Virus record (IMG/VR): IMGVR_UViG_3300032093_007230
Location: 1 to 29,739 of that record
DNA: 29,739 nucleotides
Source: a virus
Strand: one strand, 5' to 3'
Below the pieces are notes generated by a model that was given only the letters and a program-made list of their open reading frames with translations, had not been told where the DNA came from and did no database searches. The position numbers were made by a program, and so were the translations under genes. Shown here piece after piece: positions 13,224-19,492 of this stretch. The number at the start of each line of letters is the position of its first letter. The first letter of the stretch is position 1.

Positions 13224-14098
13224 TAGACGACCTCCGTCTCCTCCTTGTAGATTTTAGGATGCCAACCGAAGACACCGGAGAGGATGCATTCGAAGGAGAC
13301 CTTAATAATCCTACCCTTCGCGTATCGCTCGAAGTTGAGCGACGAGAGTAGCCAACTCCTCTCGACCGTTCCCTCGGCCTCGAAGGTTTCCTCGTTAGGA
13401 TAGGAGTTAACAAACTGCTCGGGGACGAGTTGAATCTCCCCGAACTTTCCGTCCTTCGAGTAAGTCGTTACCTTCTTCGCTATCGCCAACTCTTCCCCCT
13501 CGTCGTTCTGCTCGAAGTAATGACCCCGGACAACGACTTGAGGGGAGTAGAATGATTTCACCCCGACGAGATTCCCAACCCGGCCGAGGTCGGTTAGTTT
13601 TGCCTTTCCGTCGGCTACCTCCTTCGCGGTCGGGTCGACGAAACAGGCGAAGGAGTTATCCTTCGGATTCCACCGGGAGCCGTTAAGAGGGTCTTTATAG
13701 GAGCCGGCTATCTCAGAAAATGCCGGGTGAGTCTGAATGGGCTCGGTCGATAGCGTCGCGGCTCCCTCGACTACAACCTCGGAGCGTTTATTCTGACTCT
13801 CCGGGTTGTCGATTGAGACGAGTTCGACAGTCGTCGTCTCCATCTTCCCCTTAGTGTAGACCCGGGATAACTTATGAACCCAAGCGCCCCGATGAAACTC
13901 TCCCGGCTTGGGGAGAGGAGTAGCCATCAACTCAGTTATGGTTCCATCCTCTCCCCGGTCGTCGTTCCGGACTAGGGTTAGAGTCGTAGTAACGAAGCCG
14001 TAACCGTCGGAGTCGGTTCGCATTCCGACTTGTAAAAGAGGGGTATAGAGCGCGTCGCCGTGATACTCTCTAGAATGGGGAAGGGCTACTTCGGACAT
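13223..14098 (-). CDS. Distal tail structural protein (putative)
   Basis: A 291-residue protein from ATG 14098, with GGGGAGG seven bases upstream. Strand-rich throughout (GFVTTTLTLVRNDDRGEDGTITELMATPLP, VVVEGAATLSTEPIQ), without a recognised motif. It is the first gene after the terminator at 14123-14147 and starts a block of four overlapping tail genes. By position, downstream of the tape measure, it could be the distal tail or tail-hub protein. The alternative TTG start at 14101 adds one residue. Confidence 0.5.
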   Translation of the reverse strand: MSEVALPHSREYHGDALYTPLLQVGMRTDSDGYGFVTTTLTLVRNDDRGEDGTITELMATPLPKPGEFHRGAWVHKLSRVYTKGKMETTTVELVSIDNPESQNKRSEVVVEGAATLSTEPIQTHPAFSEIAGSYKDPLNGSRWNPKDNSFACFVDPTAKEVADGKAKLTDLGRVGNLVGVKSFYSPQVVVRGHYFEQNDEGEELAIAKKVTTYSKDGKFGEIQLVPEQFVNSYPNEETFEAEGTVERSWLLSSLNFERYAKGRIIKVSFECILSGVFGWHPKIYKEETEVV

Positions 14099-14122
14099 CA
14101 AACCTCCCCTCGCGGGAAAGGA

Positions 14123-14147
14123 AAAGCCCCGGGGTCTCCGGGGCTTT
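14123..14147 (-). terminator. Rho-independent terminator, cassette 3
   Basis: Perfect 10-bp stem AAAGCCCCGG / CCGGGGCTTT with a 5-base loop, and the minus-strand run CTTTTCC after it. The core is the same as in the terminators at 17131 and 25620. It closes the 15.0-14.1 kb cassette. Confidence 0.8.
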
Positions 14148-14172
14148 AGATTAGTCGGGCTTAGACTTTAAA

Positions 14173-14412
14173 TCAGACAACCTCGCCGGCGAGTCGCTCG
14201 AGGAACCGGAGCCGGGCGGCGGCGAGCGAGGCGAGCCGGGAGTCGAAGACGCGACCGACGCTATCGACCGAGCCGGCCTTAGCCGCGCTCGCGAGCATCT
14301 TAGCCGTCGACCGAGCCGTCGAGAGAGTTTTCGCCCTCCATTCCGGGGAGAGGTTAGAGAACTCGGCTCGGAGCCGGCATTTCTCGGTTTCGGTTAGGCG
14401 AATGTTTTTCAT
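14173..14412 (-). CDS. Small hypothetical helical protein, cassette 3
   Basis: A 79-residue, basic, Ala-rich protein (MKNIRLTETEKCRLRAEFSNL, then SAAKAGSVDSVGRVFDSRLASLAAARLRFLERL), wholly helical in appearance with no known motif. It is the last gene of the cassette and is preceded by five GGG/TT repeats (14414-14439), the longest AACCC leader in the window. DNA or protein binding is possible but not shown. Confidence 0.6.
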   Translation of the reverse strand: MKNIRLTETEKCRLRAEFSNLSPEWRAKTLSTARSTAKMLASAAKAGSVDSVGRVFDSRLASLAAARLRFLERLAGEVV

Positions 14413-14413
14413 C

Positions 14414-14439
14414 GGGTGGGTTGGGTTGGGTTGGGTTGG
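14414..14439 (-). promoter_or_regulatory. AACCC-repeat leader, longest copy
   Basis: Five GGG runs on the plus strand (14414, 14418, 14423, 14428, 14433) make a strong G-quadruplex candidate on the template strand. The mRNA carries CCAACCCAACCCAACCCACCCG directly before the ATG at 14412, without a Shine-Dalgarno site. Confidence 0.6.
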
Positions 14440-14442
14440 AGA

Positions 14443-14916
14443 TTAGTTCGAGGCGACGCGAGCGTCGTAAGCCTTAAGAAGACCGGAGCAATCTCCGGCG
14501 AAGTATGCGGCTCGGTTATAAGCCCCGGCTCCGCGCCGGCTCTTCTCGAGGGACTTCATCGAGATTTCCGAGGCAATCATCCGAGCCCGAATAACGGCTC
14601 GGGCGACCGGGCGAAGGTGGGATTGCCAAGGGGTTTCGAGGAGGTCTCCCATCGACTTCTTGAACTTCGTTCCGTGGCAAGTTATCCGGCTACGGCGAAT
14701 CTTCGGGGAGAAGTCGTAGAATGTCGCGGACTTGAGGACTGACATAGCCTTTCGGAGTTCGGGGCTCTTCGAGAGTTCGACGAGCATTTCCCCGGATTCG
14801 TTCCGGGTGTAGGTTCGGCCATCGGCTAGTGATGCCGCGTGAATGTCGGTCAATCGCTCGAGCGCGGAGGCGACGGCGGCGAGGACTTCCGGGGAGTATG
14901 TTTTTCGGGTGTTCAT
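14443..14916 (-). CDS. Hypothetical protein, first gene of cassette 3
   Basis: A 157-residue, basic, mostly helical protein that I do not recognise. It opens with a Lys/Thr-rich segment and helices (VLAAVASALERLTDIHAASL), and a central basic patch (FSPKIRRSRITCHGTKFKKS) could bind nucleic acid. It is the first gene behind promoter P2 and starts with the conserved ACCCGATG leader. By its promoter it is grouped with the first genes of the other two cassettes rather than with the tail genes around it. Confidence 0.6.
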   Translation of the reverse strand: MNTRKTYSPEVLAAVASALERLTDIHAASLADGRTYTRNESGEMLVELSKSPELRKAMSVLKSATFYDFSPKIRRSRITCHGTKFKKSMGDLLETPWQSHLRPVARAVIRARMIASEISMKSLEKSRRGAGAYNRAAYFAGDCSGLLKAYDARVASN

Positions 14917-15000
14917 CGGGTTAGTTATTGGGTTGCGGGTTCAAGATGAACCCTACTCGAAACTAGGTCAACTCTTTAAAGCATCTTTTTTTATAACCCG
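14917..15000 (-). promoter_or_regulatory. Promoter region P2 with palindromic operator
   Basis: Read on the minus strand: TATAAAAAAAG tract (about 14984-14994), TTGACC (14971-14966), a 17-bp spacer, CATCTT (14948-14943), then a leader ending in AACCCGATG. The -10-like box sits inside a perfect inverted repeat GGGTTCA-N3-TGAACCC (14937-14953), placed where a repressor would block polymerase. Promoter P3 repeats this leader almost base for base. Confidence 0.62.
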
Positions 15001-15115
15001 GTAGGGTCATTTATACCCCTTAGAAATGCCCTAGGAAGCCGGCTTCTCCCCCTACCCCTAGTCCTACCCCGACCCGGGAGCCCGGCTAGCCTAGCGACCC
15101 GGCTAGGCCGGTTCC
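15001..15115. terminator. Non-coding stretch with GC-rich hairpin after the tape measure gene
   Basis: A stem-loop forms from CCGGCTAGCC (about 15081-15090) with GGCTAGGCCGG (15101-15111), with one bulge. It lies just after the tape measure stop and may end its transcript, although no clear T-run follows on the minus strand. The rest holds short C-rich repeats (CCCCTACCCCTAG) and an ATTTATACCCC element like those near the other promoters. Confidence 0.4.
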
Positions 15116-16489
15116 TCAGTAGTCCCCGGGCTCGACCCCGGAACCCTCGGCTCCACCTGCCCGGAGCCTCTCGGCCGTCTCCTCGGTCGCGTCCGCAATC
15201 CGGGTAAGGGTCGAGAGGGTGACATCCGGGGCGAAGGCGAAGCCGCCTCCCCCGACAGTTTGTATCGCTTGCGCGACGATGCCCGAGGTCGACGCGGTCG
15301 GGAGCGTAGTCCCGGGAGTCGTCCCGCCGGCGGCGGCGGCGTCGGCTCGAGCCTTAGTCGCTTGCCTAGCGGCCTCGGCGATACTCTCCGGGGTAATCAA
15401 CTCGATACCCTTAACAACCCCTCCCAATCCGGAAAGTCCTTTAAGCCTGTTGATTTGCTCGGCTAGTTGCTCCGGTGTCTTCTCAGCCATTCCGAGAACG
15501 CTCTCGGCCGAGATTCCGGACTTCTTCATCGCGGCGAGGAACTGCTCGGATTGAACCTTCCGGAAGAACTCGATAGCCTCCGGGCTCGCGTTAGCGAAAG
15601 CCCCGGAAACTCCGGTTCGCTGAAGTCTAGCCTCGGCCGTCGGGAAAAGCCTTCGCCCGAAAGTCCGTCCGTAGAAGTCGCCATAGGTTAGGAGAGCCTC
15701 TCCGCGAGGAGAGAGAGCCCGGGTGACTCCGGTAAAGCCGGCTTCTTCGCCTCGTCGGAACTGCTCATCAAGTCGGGCTTGCTCGTTCTCATTAAGTTCG
15801 TCGGTTCCGAATGTGCCGCCGAATGAACCGACGACCCCGGCCTTTATGTTATTCCATCGACGCTCCATCCTCTCGAGAATCTCATCCATCCGTTGCAACT
15901 TCGCGACCTCGATATCCGAGAGGATTGGAGCGTCGGCCATATTTCTCTTGAGACCGTCGAGGTCTTGAAAGAGGGTCATCGCGTCGACGGCGGCTCGGTT
16001 CCCGAAGATTTCCCGGAGAGCCGCGACGCGCTGAGGAGTCGTCAAATCCTTTAGTCCGTTTGCCATCTGCTCGAATGCCCGACCCGGGTCGTTCTGAGCG
16101 ATAACCTCGGCGGTCACTCCTACCGCCTTCATAGTCTCAGCGAGTTTCGTGTCGCGCCCGGCGCGGCTCATCGCGAGCCGGAGTTTGTCGAGGAGACCTC
16201 CGGCCTTCTCGGAGGTAATGCCAACCTCGTTAGCGGCGAACTCTATTTTCTGAAGGTCGGAGGTAGAGACCCCGAACCGGGCGGCTCGGTCGGCGACATC
16301 GCCGAACTTCTTCGCCGCCTCCCTCATCATCGAGTAACCCTTTACAACCCCGGCGGCGGCGGCGGCGAATCCGAGATAGCGGGTCGCGAGCGAGCCGGCG
16401 AACTCGGAAGCCTTGCCTCGGAGGGAGTCGAGTCCGCGCTTAACCTCCGAGCCGTCGAAGGAGGCTTTAACTTTGATTTCCGCACCCAT
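15116..16489 (-). CDS. Tail tape measure protein (short)
   Basis: A 457-residue protein. It opens with the usual tape-measure start (MGAEIKVKASFDGSEVKRGLDSLRG), followed by a hydrophobic Ala-rich helix (about 36-52, TRYLGFAAAAAGVVKGY) and long helices with LQKIEFAANEVGITSEKAGGLLDKLRLAMS, typical of the lambda H family. Tape measures span the tail lumen and set its length. At about 0.15 nm per residue this implies a tail of roughly 70 nm, short for a siphovirus. It directly follows the putative chaperone gene (TAAATG junction) with AAGG as ribosome binding site. Confidence 0.78.
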   Translation of the reverse strand: MGAEIKVKASFDGSEVKRGLDSLRGKASEFAGSLATRYLGFAAAAAGVVKGYSMMREAAKKFGDVADRAARFGVSTSDLQKIEFAANEVGITSEKAGGLLDKLRLAMSRAGRDTKLAETMKAVGVTAEVIAQNDPGRAFEQMANGLKDLTTPQRVAALREIFGNRAAVDAMTLFQDLDGLKRNMADAPILSDIEVAKLQRMDEILERMERRWNNIKAGVVGSFGGTFGTDELNENEQARLDEQFRRGEEAGFTGVTRALSPRGEALLTYGDFYGRTFGRRLFPTAEARLQRTGVSGAFANASPEAIEFFRKVQSEQFLAAMKKSGISAESVLGMAEKTPEQLAEQINRLKGLSGLGGVVKGIELITPESIAEAARQATKARADAAAAGGTTPGTTLPTASTSGIVAQAIQTVGGGGFAFAPDVTLSTLTRIADATEETAERLRAGGAEGSGVEPGDY

Positions 16490-17104
16490 TTACCTTCCCG
16501 GCTTGGTAGCGGCTCGGGGCTTCCTCATCGTCGCCGCGACCTTAGCCTCGGCCTCCCGGATGGCCGCGTCGACCTCGGGCAACTCGTCTTCCCTCTCGGT
16601 AGTAAGAACCTCCATCTCGGCTCCCTTGCGAATCGAGCCGGCGACATAATACCAAACCGCGAGTCCCTCCGGCATAGTCCAAACCCTCTCTTCGTCGAAG
16701 CCGGCCTCGATGAGCGCGGTCGCGACGGTAAGAGTCCAATGGACTCCTTTCCCTCCTCCCCCCTTCGGCTCGAAGAAGAGCGACGGAGGAGTCGAGAACT
16801 CCTCGACATAGTCCGCGAATGCGGCCGAGTGAAACTCGAGGAGACCGGGACGGCGACGCATCTTGACCCCGGCGAACCAATCGGAGAACGACGAGCCGGA
16901 GACAGCCTCGAGAGGGTCGTCGAGCGAGCATATGCGAACCGCGAGGATGAGGTCGACGGCTGTCGCCCGGCTACCGGGATTGACGAAGGGCGAGCCGATA
17001 GCCTCGAGCGCGAGCCGGTGACGCATCGAGAAGGGCTTTAGCAACCGGCCGAGGACTCGGCGCGGCCGGGCGAAGAACACTCCGAGGAAACGGTCGTCTC
17101 TCAT
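16490..17104 (-). CDS. Putative tail assembly chaperone or minor tail protein
   Basis: A 204-residue protein from ATG 17104 (GGGAGCGATA upstream). It contains RHRLALEAIGSPFVNPGSRATAVDLILAVRICS near the start and GLAVWYYVAGS near residue 165, features I associate with phage proteins encoded just before the tape measure. Chaperones at that place usually bind the tape measure and direct tube assembly. No frameshift site of the lambda G/GT kind was identified. The gene is complete. Family uncertain; the call rests mostly on position. Confidence 0.45.
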   Translation of the reverse strand: MRDDRFLGVFFARPRRVLGRLLKPFSMRHRLALEAIGSPFVNPGSRATAVDLILAVRICSLDDPLEAVSGSSFSDWFAGVKMRRRPGLLEFHSAAFADYVEEFSTPPSLFFEPKGGGGKGVHWTLTVATALIEAGFDEERVWTMPEGLAVWYYVAGSIRKGAEMEVLTTEREDELPEVDAAIREAEAKVAATMRKPRAATKPGR

Positions 17105-17130
17105 TATCGCTCCCGGGTTGGGAAACAAAA

Positions 17131-17151
17131 AGCCCCGGGGTCTCCGGGGCT
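17131..17151 (-). terminator. Rho-independent terminator, cassette 2
   Basis: Stem AGCCCCGG / CCGGGGCT with a 5-base loop, then TTTTTGTTT on the minus strand. The core is the same as in the terminators at 14123 and 25620. It lies after the LexA-like gene and ends the 18.5-17.1 kb cassette. Confidence 0.85.
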
Positions 17152-17160
17152 AGTCGCCGG

Positions 17161-17487
17161 CTACCGGGAGAAGTCCGGCGGCTCGAGACCTAGGAACTCC
17201 CAAGCCCGGGGAGTTAGCCGGAAGGAGCGAGCCCGGCGACCGGGCTTAGCCGGGAAGAGGTTCGGCTTCCGAGCCGGGGTCTCCGGGACAGGACTCTTAG
17301 CGACGAACCCCTTCTCCTCTAGTTCGGCCGCGTGAGTGAAGACGGCCGAGGGGGATATCCCTCCCATCGCGTCGGCGATATCCCGGAAGGTCGGGGGCAT
17401 ACCGAGTTCCGACATCGTCGAGACATAGGCTCGGAGGAACTCGACTTGCCTCTCGGTCGGCTCCGGGTTGTAGGCTCGAGGGCTCAT
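17161..17487 (-). CDS. LexA-type winged-helix repressor without protease domain
   Basis: A 108-residue protein. Residues 10-64 (PTERQVEFLRAYVSTMSELGM, then PPTFRDIADAMGGISPSAVFTHAAELEEKGFV) follow the LexA N-terminal DNA-binding domain closely: the TxRQ start, the GMPPT turn, the recognition helix with SPSAV, and LEEKGF. The C-terminal 45 residues are basic and do not contain the Ala-Gly cleavage site or the Ser/Lys protease residues, so it should not self-cleave. It is the last gene of the cassette behind promoter P3, whose operator palindrome may be its target, giving autoregulation. ATGA overlap with the upstream gene. Confidence 0.72.
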   Translation of the reverse strand: MSPRAYNPEPTERQVEFLRAYVSTMSELGMPPTFRDIADAMGGISPSAVFTHAAELEEKGFVAKSPVPETPARKPNLFPAKPGRRARSFRLTPRAWEFLGLEPPDFSR

Positions 17488-17795
17488 TCGGCCGGGAGCG
17501 CGTCGCGCTCGTCTATCGTCTCGACGAACCGGGCGAGGTTGGTAAGGTCTTGAGCCGAGGCGACAAGTCCGTCGGCGAGGTCTTCGCCGGCGAACCTATC
17601 GAGGAGGCATACGAGCCTCCTCCGTCGGCCGATGGCGGCGATTGGGGAGCCGGCCTCGAGGACGAGGTCGCGGAGAGAGGACATTGCCTTGATGCGGTCG
17701 GCTCGGTTAGCCGGGCGAACCCGGTAAGTTATAGCCTCGACCTTGGCGCGGAGCCCGAGAGGTCGGGCTTTCTTATTTTGGTTTTTGGTTTTCAT
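17484..17795 (-). CDS. Small basic hypothetical protein, cassette 2
   Basis: A 103-residue protein with a very basic start (MKTKNQNKKARPLGLRAKVEA) and a helical remainder (ADRIKAMSSLRDLVLEAGS, then LVASAQDLTNLARFVETIDER). No known motif. It lies between the histone-fold gene and the LexA-like gene, with an AACCC leader upstream (17797-17813) and an ATGA overlap downstream. The basic N-terminus suggests nucleic-acid contact. Confidence 0.6.
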   Translation of the reverse strand: MKTKNQNKKARPLGLRAKVEAITYRVRPANRADRIKAMSSLRDLVLEAGSPIAAIGRRRRLVCLLDRFAGEDLADGLVASAQDLTNLARFVETIDERDALPAE

Positions 17796-17796
17796 C

Positions 17797-17813
17797 GGTT
17801 GGGTTGGGTTGGG
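17797..17813 (-). promoter_or_regulatory. AACCC-repeat leader
   Basis: Four G runs (GGTTGGGTTGGGTTGGG on the plus strand) give CCCAACCCAACCCAACC in the mRNA, directly followed by GATG. No Shine-Dalgarno site is present. Confidence 0.6.
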
Positions 17814-17816
17814 AAG

Positions 17817-18008
17817 TTAGCGTCCGAAGATGTAGCCGAAGACGGCCGCGTCGAGAGTCTTCCTCCCGCCGTTATGCTCCTCGAGGGCTTGCTCGACCTT
17901 GCGCTCGAGGTGGCCGTCGAGGGCGGCGAGGAAGTCCTTTCCGATTCGCTTCCCCCTTTGCTTCGCGAGTCGCTTGATTGCGGCCGGCTTGATAAACTGA
18001 GTCTTCAT
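17817..18008 (-). CDS. Histone-fold protein (63 residues)
   Basis: MKTQFIKPAAIKRLAKQRG, then RIGKDFLAALDGHLERKVEQA, then GGRKTLDAAVFGYIFGR. The pattern is a short helix, a long central helix, then the Arg-Lys-Thr loop and a last helix. It matches the minimal histone fold of archaeal and bacterial histones, where RKT closes loop 2. Single-fold bacterial histones of the Bdellovibrio type pair as dimers and bind or bend DNA. The start ATG 18008 follows an AACCC leader (18010-18026). A longer reading to 18380 exists, but its added part overlaps the upstream gene and lacks this leader. A role in phage or host DNA packaging or regulation is inferred. Confidence 0.7.
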   Translation of the reverse strand: MKTQFIKPAAIKRLAKQRGKRIGKDFLAALDGHLERKVEQALEEHNGGRKTLDAAVFGYIFGR

Positions 18009-18009
18009 C

Positions 18010-18026
18010 GGTTGGGTTGGGTTGGG
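18010..18026 (-). promoter_or_regulatory. AACCC-repeat leader of the histone-fold gene
   Basis: Identical to the leader at 17797-17813 (17 bp, four G runs on the plus strand), directly followed by GATG. The identity between two neighbouring genes of unrelated sequence shows that the element, not the coding region, is conserved. Confidence 0.62.
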
Positions 18027-18027
18027 A

Positions 18028-18462
18028 TTAGAGATTCGCCTCGAGGGTCTCAGCGACGACCTCGTCGAGCGAGAGGTCTTCCCGGGCTTCCCGGATTTGA
18101 TTCTTAGCCCGGTCAATCGCGAGGGGGCAGACGAAGCCGTCCTCGCCGGGCTTGGCATCGGCGAGAGCGAGGGCGAGGAGCGCGGTCTCGGTATCGAACT
18201 CGGTTCGCTCAATCTTCGCCTCGACTTGAGCGAGCCGGGAGCGATTGCAGTTAGCGAAGGTCGCGCAAGCGTCGAGGTAGTCCGAGAGCGACCTCTCGGC
18301 GATTCGGGCGAGGCAAGCCTTAGCCTCGAACCGGGAGGGCTTCGAGCCGGCTTCGCGGAGGAGAACCTCGAGCCGGGCATAGAACTTGAACTCGTCCCGG
18401 TCGAGGTAGGGGTTTCCTTCGACGATGCCGGAGAGGTTGAGTTGAGGGAGGGACTTTTTCAT
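18028..18462 (-). CDS. Hypothetical protein, first gene of cassette 2
   Basis: A 144-residue protein, not recognised. Helical and charged (YLDRDEFKFYARLEVLLREAG, SDYLDACATFANCNRSRLAQVEAKIER), with four cysteines (C50, C67, C73, C112) that are too dispersed to call a zinc site. First gene behind promoter P3, with a leader almost identical to that of 14443-14916, although the proteins are unrelated. Probably early expressed. Confidence 0.6.
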   Translation of the reverse strand: MKKSLPQLNLSGIVEGNPYLDRDEFKFYARLEVLLREAGSKPSRFEAKACLARIAERSLSDYLDACATFANCNRSRLAQVEAKIERTEFDTETALLALALADAKPGEDGFVCPLAIDRAKNQIREAREDLSLDEVVAETLEANL

Positions 18463-18545
18463 CGGGTTAGTTATTGGGTTGCGGGTTCAAGATGAACTCC
18501 CCGGTGAATAGGTCAATACCTTATCTCGTCTTTTTTTTATAAATC
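18463..18545 (-). promoter_or_regulatory. Promoter region P3 with palindromic operator
   Basis: Read on the minus strand: TTTATAAAAAAAAG (18529-18542), TTGACC (18516-18511), a 16-bp spacer, CATCTT (18494-18489), and the operator GTTCA-N3-TGAAC (18485-18497), then CCGCAACCCAATAACTAACCCG up to ATG 18462. The last 36 bases are the same as in P2. The cassette behind it encodes a LexA-type protein. Confidence 0.65.
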
Positions 18546-18548
18546 GGA

Positions 18549-18583
18549 GGGGGGATTTATACAGGCCGGGAACCCTGTATCTA
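18549..18583. promoter_or_regulatory. Inverted TACAGG / CCTGTA element
   Basis: TATACAGG and CCCTGTATCTA face each other across seven bases. GGAACCCTGTATCTA (18569-18583) recurs at 6267-6281 with one change, and related TACAGGG elements lie at 26441 and 22030. Possible binding site for a phage or host regulator. Confidence 0.4.
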
Positions 18584-18605
18584 TCGGGCTTCCTAGCCTA
18601 ACGAA

Positions 18606-18628
18606 GAGCCCGGCTCGCGGCCGGGCTC
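18606..18628 (-). terminator. Terminator-like hairpin after the tube-like gene
   Basis: Stem GAGCCCGGC (18606-18614) / GCCGGGCTC (18620-18628) with a 5-base loop. The T-run after it on the minus strand is weak (TTCGTT). It lies between the structural genes to the right and cassette 2 to the left. Confidence 0.6.
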
Positions 18629-18651
18629 CCTTAACCTCTCCGGTCTCCCGG

Positions 18652-19020
18652 TTAGGAAATCGACTCGTAAGCCGTCCCGCGAATCGAGACCGACCGCCAG
18701 CCCTTTTGCTGGCCGCGAACCGTGACGGAATCGACGAGGATATTCGACAGGTTGCCGGCAACCTCGCCGCAATCGTAGGAGATTTTAGAGCCGGGCTGAA
18801 GAGCCGAGAAGCCGGTCTCCTTAATCAGTCCGTTAATCGTGACCCCGACAGTCCCGGAGGAATAGCGGACGGTCTTCGTAACGCCGTCCTCGTCGGCGGC
18901 GGTGTCCTTGTTCTCGAAGCCGGATTCCGCGTCGAAGTCGGTAACATAGAGACCGGCATAGGTATTCGTTCCGTAGACGATTGCTACGCCGTGAGACTGA
19001 GGGGAGGACGGAGTCGCCAT
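18652..19020 (-). CDS. Putative tail tube-type or small structural protein
   Basis: A 122-residue, strand-rich protein (VAIVYGTNTYAGLYVTDFDAESG, TVRYSSGTVGVTINGLIKE, VRGQQKGWRSVSIRGTAYE) with AGGA eight bases before ATG 19020. It follows the tail terminator-like gene, where a tube protein is expected, but it is short for a major tube protein and I recognise no family. A terminator-like hairpin follows. Confidence 0.45.
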   Translation of the reverse strand: MATPSSPQSHGVAIVYGTNTYAGLYVTDFDAESGFENKDTAADEDGVTKTVRYSSGTVGVTINGLIKETGFSALQPGSKISYDCGEVAGNLSNILVDSVTVRGQQKGWRSVSIRGTAYESIS

Positions 19021-19044
19021 TTCCTATCCCGACCGCGTCAACTT

Positions 19045-19476
19045 TTAGTCGAGGGGAATGTCGAGGCAGACGAGAGCCGAGAGAGTGAGCGTGTTCCCGA
19101 ACTTGCGCTCCTCGCGACCCTCCTCGTCCCCGACGAGGTTAAGGTCGTAGAGGATGGAGTCCTCGGGCATAAACTCTTCCACTAAGTCAGCGTCGACGAT
19201 TGCGTCCCGGACGGCCGAGACGGTATCCCGGTGAGAGCCGAGCGCGTCCTCGCCGTCGGCTAGGCTGAGGACTTGAACCTCTATCGTTACCTCGTAGTTA
19301 CCCGAGAAGGGGTCGAGGTCGTCCGGAGTCCTAGCCCCGGAAGCGTAGACGATGGCGGCGGGGACTGTCCGGTCGTCGGAGGTTTGGCCGTTATGAACGA
19401 CGAGCCCGGCTACCGAGGCCGAGAGGACGGCTGAGATTGCGTCCTCCATAACGGAGCGAGGGTTAGAGGCCGGCAT
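19045..19476 (-). CDS. Tail terminator / minor tail protein U-like
   Basis: A 143-residue protein: helix first (MEDAISAVLSASVAGLVVHNG), then alternating strands (TVPAAIVYASGARTPDD, NYEVTIEVQVLSLADGE), a second helix (DTVSAVRDAIVDADLVEEF) and a final strand (LTLSALVCLDIPLD). This order fits tail-terminator proteins (lambda gpU fold), which cap the tail at the head end. GGGGGGAG precedes ATG 19476. Position after the completion protein and before the tube supports it. Similarity is by fold pattern only. Confidence 0.5.
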   Translation of the reverse strand: MPASNPRSVMEDAISAVLSASVAGLVVHNGQTSDDRTVPAAIVYASGARTPDDLDPFSGNYEVTIEVQVLSLADGEDALGSHRDTVSAVRDAIVDADLVEEFMPEDSILYDLNLVGDEEGREERKFGNTLTLSALVCLDIPLD

Positions 19477-19492
19477 AATGCTCCCCCCGGGG

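Noticed and set aside
17817-18380. Extended 187-residue version of the histone-fold gene
   Set aside because: The added N-terminal part is Ser/Arg/Pro-rich, overlaps the upstream gene in another frame, and skips the AACCC leader and ATG at 18008.
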